From: Agrobacterium vaccinii
Lineage (GTDB): Bacteria > Pseudomonadota > Alphaproteobacteria > Rhizobiales > Rhizobiaceae
Assembly (NCBI RefSeq): GCF_021310995.1
Contig: NZ_CP054150.1
Coordinates: 1,736,001 to 1,800,000 of the forward strand
DNA length: 64,000 bases
Direction: 5' to 3'
In this document: piece by piece, positions 47,849 to 56,276 of the stretch
Numbering within the stretch: position 1 is the first letter of the stretch
How the letters are laid out: the number at the start of each line of letters is the position of its first letter
Position numbers and translations under genes: made by a program
Notes under the pieces: generated by a model
Databases searched by the model: none
Told to the model about the DNA's origin: nothing
Seen by the model: the letters and a program-made list of their open reading frames with translations, nothing else

Positions 47849-48481
47849 ATGCCAAAACAGCAGGACGCTTCAGTGCCGAAATCCTTTAAGACAGCTCTGC
47901 TCACCGCCGCGCTGATGACGATAGCCACGCCTTTCGCCCATGCGCAAACGGGCAGATGGAAACCTTCCGAGCAGATCAAAACTTACGCCATCACAGGCAG
48001 TTCCGGCATCGATCTCTACCGTTCCATCGGCGAACGTGGGCCGCAGGCCGGTGTTCAGGCCGTGGCACACACCACTTTCAAGCTGACATGGCGGCGCGAT
48101 TACCGCCCCCAGCCAGACGGTGCCTGCGTGCTGGCAACCGCCCGCCCCAATCTCACTATTATCTACACTTGGCCGAAAGCACCGGCAAAACTGCCACCAG
48201 ATGTCGCCGCAAGCTGGCAACGCTTCATCGCAGGCGTCGAAAAACACGAGCGCGTTCACGGCCAGCACATTCTCGAAATGGTCAAAAAGATCGAAGCCTT
48301 CAGCGTTGGCCTTCGGGCCGAGGACGATCCGAAATGCCAGAAGGTGCGCGTCGTTCTCCAGCAGCGGCTGGGAGAACTCTCAAACGAACAGCGCCAGCGC
48401 GGCCGTGATTTCGACAAGGATGAGCTATCAAACGGCGGTGCGGTGCATCAGTTGATCCTGACGCTGGTCAACGGCCCCTGA
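47849..48481 (+). CDS. DUF922 family predicted zinc protease, secreted
   Basis: 210 residues with a signal peptide ending AHAQ (about residue 33). GTG at 47873 is an alternative start with a better ribosome binding site. The body shows TWRRDYRPQPDGACVLATARPNLTI and the metal-site-like HERVHGQHILEM (H-E-x2-H), consistent with DUF922, a predicted periplasmic Zn-dependent protease. No biochemical function is known. It lies directly after bpt and converges on the J-domain gene with 13 bases between stops. Confidence 0.82.
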   Translation: MPKQQDASVPKSFKTALLTAALMTIATPFAHAQTGRWKPSEQIKTYAITGSSGIDLYRSIGERGPQAGVQAVAHTTFKLTWRRDYRPQPDGACVLATARPNLTIIYTWPKAPAKLPPDVAASWQRFIAGVEKHERVHGQHILEMVKKIEAFSVGLRAEDDPKCQKVRVVLQQRLGELSNEQRQRGRDFDKDELSNGGAVHQLILTLVNGP

Positions 48482-48494
48482 GCCAAAAGGCCCG

Positions 48495-49097
48495 CTACTC
48501 CGCCGCCTCGCCTTTCAAAACCGGCTCTGCCAGAATGGCGATCTCCAGTTCATAGGAATAGCCTTCCAGCATCGTATAGGCCTGCTCGATAACCTCGATC
48601 TGCGTTTCGGCGTTGCGAATGGCATCGGCAATGGACTGGCTGCGTGCCCGCAGCATCGAGCCCAGCACATCCGTTTCCGGCTTGCGGCCCAGACGGTCCA
48701 TATGCTTGCGCACGCGGGCACGGTGACGCTCCAGCTCCAGAATATGAAAACGGCTCTTCAAAATATCGTCCGTCAGCTTGCGCCGCATGGCGGCAACGGG
48801 ATCGAAGCTGCCGGGTTCGCGCTCGTCTAGAATGAACTCGTTGACCAGAGTTTCCAGCATCAGCAAACCCTTGAGGTCCTTGGCATCGGCCAGTTGCGGA
48901 TCATAGCCCGTGTCATCAAACACCCGGCGGCGCACAGGGTCCTTCAGCAACTCATAGGCCAGTTGCAGCTTCGCGAACTGATCGGCATCGCCACCACTGT
49001 CGGGGTGCGCGCTTTTAGCCACCTTGCGATAGGCAGACTTGATCGCCGCCTCATCGGCATCGCGCTCAACACCCAGCAAAACATAAGGATCGATCAC
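48495..49097 (-). CDS. J-domain (DnaJ-like) protein with unknown C-terminal part
   Basis: 200 residues from a GTG at 49097 with AGGTG upstream. The J domain is at residues 1-65: PYVLLGVERDADEAAIKSAY, then RKVAKSAHPDSGGD with the HPD triad that stimulates Hsp70 ATPase, and LAYELLKDPVRRRVFDDTG. No glycine-rich or zinc domain follows. Instead 130 residues of helical, charged sequence (LELERHRARVRKHMDRLGR) may form a coiled coil. It is a class C co-chaperone, probably guiding DnaK to a specific client, which cannot be named. Confidence 0.85.
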   Translation of the reverse strand: MIDPYVLLGVERDADEAAIKSAYRKVAKSAHPDSGGDADQFAKLQLAYELLKDPVRRRVFDDTGYDPQLADAKDLKGLLMLETLVNEFILDEREPGSFDPVAAMRRKLTDDILKSRFHILELERHRARVRKHMDRLGRKPETDVLGSMLRARSQSIADAIRNAETQIEVIEQAYTMLEGYSYELEIAILAEPVLKGEAAE

Positions 49098-49399
49098 CGA
49101 AACACCTGCACTCGCATTCTCGAAAACAGCCCTCACCCACACCAAGCGGCCAGCACCATTACGGGATCATACGCAATTTTAGCCGTCCAAGGCACCCCTT
49201 GCATGAGGTTTTGAACGTAAAACAACATCACCCGCCAGCATTCACCAGCCGCGCTACGCCATTGCCCGCAAATTTGTCCAGCGCATGGCAGAACCAAAAA
49301 ACCGCTCGCCATACACCATCCAGGCAGGCCTTTCGGATTATAGCGCAGCCCATAAAACCGGTGTAGATTAGCGTAAACTTCTGGAGGGAGGATCACGCC
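49098..49399. other. 302-base intergenic stretch
   Basis: It lies between the start of the J-domain gene and the start of the NTF2-like gene and must contain both promoters. GGAGGGAGGA just before 49400 is a very strong ribosome binding site for the right-hand gene. Several short frames cross it, but none has a recognisable product or codon pattern. Confidence 0.6.
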
Positions 49400-49753
49400 A
49401 TGGCAGAAACCATTACCCAAACGGTAACCGACTACGTGCAGGCCATGAGCTACGGCGATGCCAGCCTGCTGCGCGAAGTCTTCGACCCGCGCGCCAGCAT
49501 CGTCGGCAATTACGAAGGCGCCACCGAGTGGCTATCGCTGGAAGACTTCATCCACCAGATCCGCTCCGCAGGCAGCGGTTTGCAGGAACACCAGCCGGAC
49601 CACGAAATCCACGGAATAGACCGCACCGGCGACACCGCCTCCGTCAAACTCACCAACCGCTTCGCAGGCATGCATTTTTCCGAATACCTCTGCCTGCTGG
49701 AACGCGACAAAAACTGGACCATCATCCACAAACTCTACGCCCTCCTGGAATAA
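49400..49753 (+). CDS. NTF2-like fold protein (lumazine-binding-like family)
   Basis: 117 residues. The pattern VTDYVQAMSYGDASLLREVFDP, then EWLSLEDFIHQIR, HEIHGIDRTGDTASVKLTNRF and FSEYLCLLERDKNWTIIHKL is that of SnoaL/NTF2-like cone folds, close to the Pfam family called putative lumazine-binding. Members act as small enzymes or ligand-binding proteins, and no ligand can be assigned. GGAGGGAGGA upstream suggests high expression. Monocistronic, followed by tRNA-Thr. Confidence 0.8.
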   Translation: MAETITQTVTDYVQAMSYGDASLLREVFDPRASIVGNYEGATEWLSLEDFIHQIRSAGSGLQEHQPDHEIHGIDRTGDTASVKLTNRFAGMHFSEYLCLLERDKNWTIIHKLYALLE

Positions 49754-49845
49754 CCCAACCACCCCACCCCCAACTTTTTTCACGCGGAGACAAAATTTCT
49801 GCTTTACACCACCAGAGAATCTGATAATTCCACCCGCACTGGAAT

Positions 49846-49921
<76 letters not shown>

Positions 49922-50045
49922 GTTTCTTTCCCAAAGAAATAAATCGGCGTTCTGGTGCGTAGTTGCGCACCACTTTCTAATAAGCTGTCCATCCAATGAT
50001 GGTCGAAAACACGCCTTGCTTTTGGTAAGACTAATTTTTCCTGAT

Positions 50046-50384
50046 CTAAACGGACCAGACGGAAAAGATTCCGTAGGCCGCGCCTACCGGAAATCCTATG
50101 TAAAAACTATAGCGACGCCACCAAGGATATTCTTTAGGCAGCGGCTCAGGCTCATCCTCTGGTATTTTCTTAAAAAAACTCATTATGAACAATGACATAC
50201 GAGACAGGCCCGCTTCAAACAGAAATTGAATCAAAAGAAACGGCAGCATCAGGAGCAGAACTATCCAAAAGCCGCGAACGACCACGACTCCCAGCGTGGC
50301 CACCATCAACCCGACGATTGCTCCGAAAGCCAGCGTCGCAGCTGCCCACGCTAAATCGGATGGTCTGATTTTCTTTCCGCCCAT
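50046..50384 (-). CDS. small membrane protein of unknown family
   Basis: 112 residues from the ATG at 50384; a TTG at 50390 also fits. Two long hydrophobic regions (about 12-36 and 38-60) and a weaker one at the end (YSFYIGFPVGAAYGIFSVW), with an acidic-proline loop (KKIPEDEPEPLPKEYPWW) between. Codon use is slightly more AT-rich than in the neighbours. I recognise no family. It stands alone between tRNA-Thr and the nuclease-fold gene. Confidence 0.6.
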   Translation of the reverse strand: MGGKKIRPSDLAWAAATLAFGAIVGLMVATLGVVVVRGFWIVLLLMLPFLLIQFLFEAGLSRMSLFIMSFFKKIPEDEPEPLPKEYPWWRRYSFYIGFPVGAAYGIFSVWSV

Positions 50385-50429
50385 TTCCAAGAAATGCTCC
50401 GATGCTATCGAAAATAAATCGAGTCCATA

Positions 50430-51539
50430 TCACCCCAAATCCAGCGTCATCACCACCGGGCAATGATCCGAAGCCTTGGGCCGGTCCCAACCCGTCCGTG
50501 GATAGCGCTCAACCTCCTGCCCCGGCGGAAAGATGGTGCGATAAGGCTGACCACCGCGGATGATTTCAGGCGCGCTTTTGGCGCTGATCTCCGCCAGATG
50601 CGGAGAGAGCCAGATGTAGTCGAGTTGGCAGAGATGCTGTTCCTGCGGGCCACGGGAGTGGTAGAGGGTCCAGCGGTCCATCTCGTCGCGGCGTTGCATG
50701 GGGTTTATCGCAAAGCCGTCCTTGCTGAGAATATCGAGCGCGCTGCGCTCCTCTTTCACCGGCGTGAAGCTGTAGCCGGTACGGCGGTTGCCGGAAATGA
50801 TGACGCGCTCCTGATAGTCGTTCATGTCGCCGCAGATGGCGAAATTCATGGAGCGGGACTTGTCTGCTCCGAAACGGTTTTCGATGATGCGGCGGATGGC
50901 CCGTACCTCCGCTTCGCGCACCGGCATGGTGGAAAGCCGGGCATCACCCGCTTCCCTCGCATTGGTCATAGACTTCAGATGCGTCACATACAGCGTGAAC
51001 GGTTTGCCGCCGATGCGCAGATTGAGTTCGAGGCAATCGCGTTTGAAAATCTTGTCGTCTATGCGGTTGGTGAGTGCCAGTTCAGGCGTGAAGAGTTCAA
51101 GCTCGCGATAGGTCAGCGTCGCATGACTTTTGATCTCGACAAGCTCGATCTTTTCGCCATCCAGCGTTTCGTCGCGCATGATGACGGCGACATCGATGCC
51201 GCGGCTGTCATTGCCTTCCACCAGATATTTCTGGCGATAGCCATTGCCCACCATGCGGTAGAGATAGCCGTATTCGAAGGCCTGCAAGGCGGCCATGTTA
51301 TCGACTTCCTGAAGGCAGAGAATGTCGGCATCCGCATCGGCAATGGCCAGAGCCGAAAGCTGGCGGGTATCATCGGTCGATGCCAGCATGCGCGCGCTTT
51401 CAAGCGCCTGGTAGGTCGCCTCGTCGCGCACATCGAAAAGCTGCATGGCCCGGTCGCGCCGCGTCTGGTTGCGAAAGCCGGTATAATCGAAACGCGTCAT
51501 CAGGTTTTCGATGTTGAACGTGGCAAGCCGCAGCGACAT
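50430..51539 (-). CDS. endonuclease/exonuclease/phosphatase family protein
   Basis: 369 residues. MSLRLATFNIENL is the first EEP motif. DILCLQEVDN holds the metal-binding Glu, FTLYVTHLKS the His-side strand, ICGDMND the catalytic Asp/Asn, LDYIWLS the Asp-x-Ile strand, and KASDHCPVVM the terminal Asp-His pair. All catalytic elements are present, so it should hydrolyse phosphodiesters or phosphomonoesters with Mg2+. No signal peptide is seen, so it is cytoplasmic. It lies 57 bases after the ABC ATPase gene and may be the last gene of that operon, which would be odd. Confidence 0.88.
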   Translation of the reverse strand: MSLRLATFNIENLMTRFDYTGFRNQTRRDRAMQLFDVRDEATYQALESARMLASTDDTRQLSALAIADADADILCLQEVDNMAALQAFEYGYLYRMVGNGYRQKYLVEGNDSRGIDVAVIMRDETLDGEKIELVEIKSHATLTYRELELFTPELALTNRIDDKIFKRDCLELNLRIGGKPFTLYVTHLKSMTNAREAGDARLSTMPVREAEVRAIRRIIENRFGADKSRSMNFAICGDMNDYQERVIISGNRRTGYSFTPVKEERSALDILSKDGFAINPMQRRDEMDRWTLYHSRGPQEQHLCQLDYIWLSPHLAEISAKSAPEIIRGGQPYRTIFPPGQEVERYPRTGWDRPKASDHCPVVMTLDLG

Positions 51540-51596
51540 GAATCATTCCCGGTTGGTCTCAGGTCAGACTAGCCGTTAATCCTGTCACGGCAAGCA

Positions 51597-52625
51597 TTAC
51601 AGCCGCCATGCAGACCTGATGATAATGGGAAGGAGCGAGCCGATGGCAGCAGGTTCGCGAGAATAGGCGCGCAACGCCTGCCCGTCCGGTAGCGTCAACC
51701 GCAGGGAATAGCGCTCGCCCTCGTAGAGAATGTTGGCAACCCGGCACGGTATGCCATTGCCATCCTGTATCACATCCTGCGGGCGGACTAGAATATCACC
51801 GTGCGGTGATAACGAGCGTTCCGTCATCATCAGCGGCTTCAACAGGCTCCAGTCCAGAGACCGTGGCGCGCTTTCAGGCAGGACCAAGGACAGGATAGCA
51901 CCCTGCCCCACCAGCCCACCGACGAGCCTGCCTTCCGGCCTTGCATAAAGTTCCGCCGGTGCTGCCATCTGCAATAATTTGCCTTCGGACATCACGGCGA
52001 CATCCGTGGCCAGCGCCATGGCTTCGGCCTGATCGTGGGTGACGTAGATCATCGTTGCGCCTGAGGTGGCATGGAATTCGCGGAAGGTTTCTTCCATTTC
52101 CTGGCGCAGATGCCGGTCGAGATTGGCGAGCGGTTCGTCCAGCAGAACGACGTCCGGCTCCGTCACGAGGCAACGGGCCAGCGCCACGCGCTGCCGCTGG
52201 CCGCCCGATAATTCGGATGGGCGGCGGTTGGCATAGGCCTCCAGCCGCACGGTGGCGAGCGCGTGTGCCACCTTGCGCTTGTAGGTCTCCCCGGAAATGC
52301 CGCGCACTTTCAGCGGATATCCTGCATTGTCGGCCACCGTCATATGCGGCCACAGCGCGTAGGACTGGAAGACCATCGCCATGTTGCGGCGTTCCGGTGG
52401 CACCATGCTGCCGGCATCGGCCAGCACGCGTTCGCCCAGCAGAATGGAGCCATCGGTCGGTTGCTCGAAACCGGCAATCATGCGCAGCACCGTCGTCTTG
52501 CCGCAGCCGGATGGGCCCAGCAGCGCCAGAAATCCCCCATCCCGAATGGTGATGGAGACATCATCCACCGCTGGTTTTCCGGTGCCAAAACGCTTGGACA
52601 GGCGGTTGAGGATCAGTTTCGCCAC
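51597..52625 (-). CDS. ABC importer ATP-binding protein (iron/phosphonate/polyamine-like)
   Basis: 342 residues from a GTG. Walker A LLGPSGCGKTT, Q-loop MVFQSYALWPHM, signature LSGGQRQRVALARCL, Walker B VVLLDEPLANLD, and H-loop YVTHDQAEAMA. After about residue 240 a TOBE-like domain follows (DILVRPQDVI). This is the CysA/PotA/FbpC clade that serves substrates such as Fe3+, 2-aminoethylphosphonate and polyamines. The start overlaps the permease stop by 13 bases. Last import gene of the SBP-permease-ATPase operon. Confidence 0.92.
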   Translation of the reverse strand: MAKLILNRLSKRFGTGKPAVDDVSITIRDGGFLALLGPSGCGKTTVLRMIAGFEQPTDGSILLGERVLADAGSMVPPERRNMAMVFQSYALWPHMTVADNAGYPLKVRGISGETYKRKVAHALATVRLEAYANRRPSELSGGQRQRVALARCLVTEPDVVLLDEPLANLDRHLRQEMEETFREFHATSGATMIYVTHDQAEAMALATDVAVMSEGKLLQMAAPAELYARPEGRLVGGLVGQGAILSLVLPESAPRSLDWSLLKPLMMTERSLSPHGDILVRPQDVIQDGNGIPCRVANILYEGERYSLRLTLPDGQALRAYSREPAAIGSLLPIIIRSAWRL

Positions 52626-54307
52626 GGCACAACTCCCTTCGGCAGCCTGGCGCCGAGAAGTTCGAGAAGCAGCATCAGCACCACCACCATGATCACTACC
52701 AGCACGGACAGTGCGGAGGCCAGATTGAAGCTGCCGCTATCATCGAGATTATAGATCACTACGCCCAGCGTCTGCGTGCCCGCCGACCAGAGCAGCGCCG
52801 AAACGGTCAGTTCGTTGCAGGCGATGAGAAAGACCAGAATGACCGATGCACCCGCAGCAGGCCCGACCAGCGGCAAGATGATATCGAACATCCGCCGCCA
52901 GAAGCCAGCCCCGGCCAGCCGTGCAGCCTCCTCCAGCGCCGGGTCGAACTGCGTGAAGGCACTGACCATGGGCTTCAGGCTGACGGCGAAGAAGGAGGAG
53001 AAATAGGCCAGCAGAATGATCCAAAGCGTGCCGTAAAGCGTCACGCCCAGCAGCGGAATAGGTGCCGCAAACAGTAGCACGTAGGATACGGAAATGACGA
53101 CGCCCGGCAGCGCATAGGGAATGTCCACCAGCGCCGACAGCAGGAACATGAAACGGCTTTTGCCGCGCACGAGGAAATAGGCCGTCAATACTGTCACCAC
53201 AAGGAGACAAAGCGATGTCGCTGTGGCCAGAAACAACGAGTTGGCGAAGGCCGTTCGCGTCACCGCCTGCCGAAACAGAATCTCCTCATAGGCATGCAAG
53301 CTCGCGGTTTTGAGACTGAGTGGGACGCCATAGGCGGGTGCCAGCGAACTCGAGACCAGCGCCATCAGCGGCGCGACCAGCATGAAGAATATGCCGAGCC
53401 AGAGTGCTGTTTCCACCAGCCCCCGCCATGGCCCCAGCGTGAAGGTCGCCGCCTTGCCGGATAGGCCGATGATGCGATAATCGCGCCCCTTCATTGCCCG
53501 TTCCTGAATGGCAAGGCCCAGCACCGAGATGATGGCGATCATGCCGGAGAGCATGGCTATATCGCCAAAGGTGCTGCTGCCAAAGCTTGAAAAACGACTG
53601 TAGATCAGCGTCGGCAAGGTGAAGATGGAGGCGGGAATACCGAGTATGGCCGGAATGCCGAAATTGCCAACACCTGAGACGAAGGAGATGGCAGCACCCG
53701 CAATCAGCCCCGGCACGGCCAGCGGCAGGATAATGTGTTTCAGCACCTGCCAGGAAGATGCGCCGGAGAGCTTGGCCGCCTCGATGCCATCCTGCGGCAA
53801 GGCCAGAAGCCCCGCACGAAGCGAGAGATAGACCAGCGGCGCATGCTGCACGCCCAGCAGCAAGGCAATGCCAGCAATGGAATACAGCGGCTGCGGCGAG
53901 CCCAGAGGCGGCGCAAGGCCGATGGCTTTCAGCAGCGTGCTGGATGGCCCCGTCATGCCGATCCACGACAAGGCAGTCACCTGCGGCGGGATCATCATCG
54001 GCAGCATAAACAGAAAGCTTAAGATCGATTTCCCGCGGATATTGCACAGCGTCAGCGCTAGCGCGAAACCGGCGCCAATGGCAAGCGAGATCACCATGCC
54101 GAAGAAGGATGTGGACAGCGTGTTCAGCACGGCGTCCCACAGCGCCGGATCGCTCAGCAGCGGCCACATGTCACCTTTGAGTGACGAGATGACACCGGTA
54201 TAGGCCAGCCGCCCGAGCGGCAGCGCGCTCAGCATGAAAACGACTGAAACCACAAAGGGAAACAGCCAGCGCGGCTGGCTGTTTCCACTGTTCGAACGTG
54301 CGGGCAT
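52613..54307 (-). CDS. ABC importer permease, fused double-domain type
   Basis: 564 residues with about twelve membrane helices in two halves. Each half carries an EAA loop: GIEAAKLSGASSWQVLKHIILP in the first and ALEEAARLAGAGFWRRMFDI in the second. Two-half permeases of this size are found in FbpB/ThiP iron and thiamine importers and in putative 2-aminoethylphosphonate importers. It acts with the SBP encoded nine bases upstream and the ATPase overlapping downstream. The substrate is uncertain. Confidence 0.92.
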   Translation of the reverse strand: MPARSNSGNSQPRWLFPFVVSVVFMLSALPLGRLAYTGVISSLKGDMWPLLSDPALWDAVLNTLSTSFFGMVISLAIGAGFALALTLCNIRGKSILSFLFMLPMMIPPQVTALSWIGMTGPSSTLLKAIGLAPPLGSPQPLYSIAGIALLLGVQHAPLVYLSLRAGLLALPQDGIEAAKLSGASSWQVLKHIILPLAVPGLIAGAAISFVSGVGNFGIPAILGIPASIFTLPTLIYSRFSSFGSSTFGDIAMLSGMIAIISVLGLAIQERAMKGRDYRIIGLSGKAATFTLGPWRGLVETALWLGIFFMLVAPLMALVSSSLAPAYGVPLSLKTASLHAYEEILFRQAVTRTAFANSLFLATATSLCLLVVTVLTAYFLVRGKSRFMFLLSALVDIPYALPGVVISVSYVLLFAAPIPLLGVTLYGTLWIILLAYFSSFFAVSLKPMVSAFTQFDPALEEAARLAGAGFWRRMFDIILPLVGPAAGASVILVFLIACNELTVSALLWSAGTQTLGVVIYNLDDSGSFNLASALSVLVVIMVVVLMLLLELLGARLPKGVVPWRN

Positions 54308-54316
54308 GAAGGTGGA

Positions 54317-55300
54317 TCAGCCCTTGGAGTCGAAGATATCGGAGAAGGTTTTCAGGTCCTTCTCGGAATTCTTCAACGCTTCGGACGCGTTGATCGGCAG
54401 CACCTTGATCTTGTCGCGCGCAGGAAAACCTTCCGGCAGGGCAACGTCGTTGCGGGCCGGGATATAACCGAGCTTGACGAAGCCTTCCTGTCCCTTCGCG
54501 GACAGGACATAATCCACGAACTTCTTGGCGGCATCGGCATGTTTGGTGTTGGCCAGAATGCCGACTGGCTCGGTCACGGCAGAAACGCCCTCTTCCGGAA
54601 ACACGAACTCAACCGGGGCGCCCTTGGCCTTTTCGCGGATCGGCATGTAATCCACCACAACGCCATAGGCCTTTTCGCCAGATGCAACAGACTTCAACAC
54701 CGCGCCATTGCCGCCAGCAGCAATCGCGCCGTTGGTTTTCAGGGCTTTGTAGTAATCCCAACTCAGGCTATCGACACCAACCAGCGTCTGCGCGTGAATG
54801 AGGGCCGCACCAGAGGTCAGTGGGCTTGGCATGGCAACCAGCCCCTTGGCGTCCGGCTTTGCCAGATCCGCCCAGCTCGTAGGCTTCATCGCGGCCTGCG
54901 TGTTGTACATGATGCCGGTCGTGATGAGCTTGGTGGAGTAGTAATAGCCATCAGCATCATAAAGCGTCGCATCGTAATGGGCTGCTTCCGGCGACTTGTA
55001 GGCCAGCAATTGCTTGGCCTGCTTCATGCGCTCCAGCGTCACGGTATCGGCAATCAGCAGAACGTCGGCAACCGGGTTGCCCGCTTCGATCTCGGCCATC
55101 AGCTTGGCCATGATCTTCGGCGTTCCATCCCGCACCCACTGAATGTCGATGTCGGGATTGGCCGCCTTGAAGCCATCGACGGTCGCCTGCGCATCCTCGT
55201 TCGGCTGGCTGGTGTAGAGCACCAGATCAGCCGCCTGGGCGCTGCCCATGAGAATGCCGAGCGATACGATGGCCGTGAAGGCGGAAAGAAGCGTTTTCAT
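54317..55300 (-). CDS. periplasmic substrate-binding protein of ABC importer
   Basis: 327 residues with a signal peptide ending AQAA (about residue 23). It is a type II binding protein: ADLVLYTSQPNEDAQATVDGF at the start, NPVADVLLIADTVTLERM, GYYYSTKLITTGIMYNT, and WADLAKPDAKGLVAMPSPLTSG. This is the Fe3+/AfuA/2-aminoethylphosphonate group. The YYY could contribute iron-binding tyrosines, but other importers share it, so I leave the substrate open. First gene of the operon. A palindrome ACACACAT-7-ATGTGTGT lies 36-58 bases upstream of its start. Confidence 0.88.
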   Translation of the reverse strand: MKTLLSAFTAIVSLGILMGSAQAADLVLYTSQPNEDAQATVDGFKAANPDIDIQWVRDGTPKIMAKLMAEIEAGNPVADVLLIADTVTLERMKQAKQLLAYKSPEAAHYDATLYDADGYYYSTKLITTGIMYNTQAAMKPTSWADLAKPDAKGLVAMPSPLTSGAALIHAQTLVGVDSLSWDYYKALKTNGAIAAGGNGAVLKSVASGEKAYGVVVDYMPIREKAKGAPVEFVFPEEGVSAVTEPVGILANTKHADAAKKFVDYVLSAKGQEGFVKLGYIPARNDVALPEGFPARDKIKVLPINASEALKNSEKDLKTFSDIFDSKG

Positions 55301-55335
55301 GAATGCGGTTCCAGTTGCGATCTGGCACCGCTAAA

Positions 55336-55358
55336 ACACACATCCATAACATGTGTGT
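55336..55358. promoter_or_regulatory. palindrome in the SBP promoter region
   Basis: ACACACAT (55336-55343), 7-base spacer, ATGTGTGT (55351-55358): perfect 8-bp arms. It lies between the start of the SBP gene at 55300 and the end of the PhzF gene, so it is well placed as an operator. The cognate regulator is not known. Confidence 0.5.
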
Positions 55359-55381
55359 GACAGGCAGGTTTTAAGCGCCCA

Positions 55382-56215
55382 TCACAACGTAACAGTACCC
55401 TCTATCAACACCGTCACCGCACCACCGATCCAGATATCGTCGCCGATCTTGTCGACACTCACGCGCCCGGCCCGGCCCAGAACCGTACCCTGACTTGCCA
55501 CATAATGTTGTGGCGCAATGCCCTGCCCGATCAGCCATTGCGCGATGCCCGCATTCAGGCTGCCTGTGACTGGGTCTTCGTAACCATCCGCAAAGGCTCT
55601 CAGCTCGAAATCCGCCTCGATAGCATCATCCGTACCGCAAGGCGCCGCCACGCCAACCTTCAGCCCGCCGAGAACGGGATAATTCGGCTTGATGTTCAAC
55701 ACATCTTGGCGAGTGCGCAGCAGCAGCGAAATCCAGCCGGGACCGTTATCCGTCCAATTCGCATCGACAACGGTGTCCTTGGCAAGACCAAGACCCGCGA
55801 TGACCGCCTCAAACGTATCGGCCTCCACCGGACCGGATTTGCGTAAAGGCGGTGCCGCAAAGGCAAGCTTGCCATCCGAAACTTTGACCCTGACGAGACC
55901 CGCCTCACACTCCTGCACGACCTCGCTCTTATCTGTTTTACCCTGACGCGAAAGCCAGACGTGGCATGTGCCAAGCGTCGGATGACCGGCGAAGGGCAGC
56001 TCACCATGCGGCGTAAATATCCGCACTCGGTAATCGGCATCCGGCGATGTGGGTTTTAGAATGAATGTCGTTTCGCTGAGGTTCGTCCAGTTGGCAAAAG
56101 CCGCCATCTGCGCGTCGGAAAGGCCGTCCGCATCGAAGACAACGGCGAGAGGATTGCCCTTGAGTGGCTGCGACGAGAAGACATCCACTTGCTGGAAAGC
56201 GTGCTGGCTGGTCAT
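55382..56215 (-). CDS. PhzF family isomerase
   Basis: 277 residues from the ATG at 56215, with AAAGGA seven bases upstream. FQQVDVFSSQPLKGNPLAVVF is the N-terminal hallmark. The catalytic glutamate is in WTNLSETTFIL. FTPHGELPFAGHPTLGT and EDPVTGSLNAGIAQWL are the two substrate loops. The diaminopimelate-epimerase-like fold is shared with PhzF of phenazine synthesis, but no other phenazine gene is near, so the substrate is unknown. An IS4 copy lies 61 bases upstream of its start and may have displaced its promoter. Confidence 0.88.
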   Translation of the reverse strand: MTSQHAFQQVDVFSSQPLKGNPLAVVFDADGLSDAQMAAFANWTNLSETTFILKPTSPDADYRVRIFTPHGELPFAGHPTLGTCHVWLSRQGKTDKSEVVQECEAGLVRVKVSDGKLAFAAPPLRKSGPVEADTFEAVIAGLGLAKDTVVDANWTDNGPGWISLLLRTRQDVLNIKPNYPVLGGLKVGVAAPCGTDDAIEADFELRAFADGYEDPVTGSLNAGIAQWLIGQGIAPQHYVASQGTVLGRAGRVSVDKIGDDIWIGGAVTVLIEGTVTL

Positions 56216-56276
56216 GGGCAAATCCTTTTGTTGGGATGGCACAAAGCAAGATTATTCGTCACCCTCGGGCTTGTCC

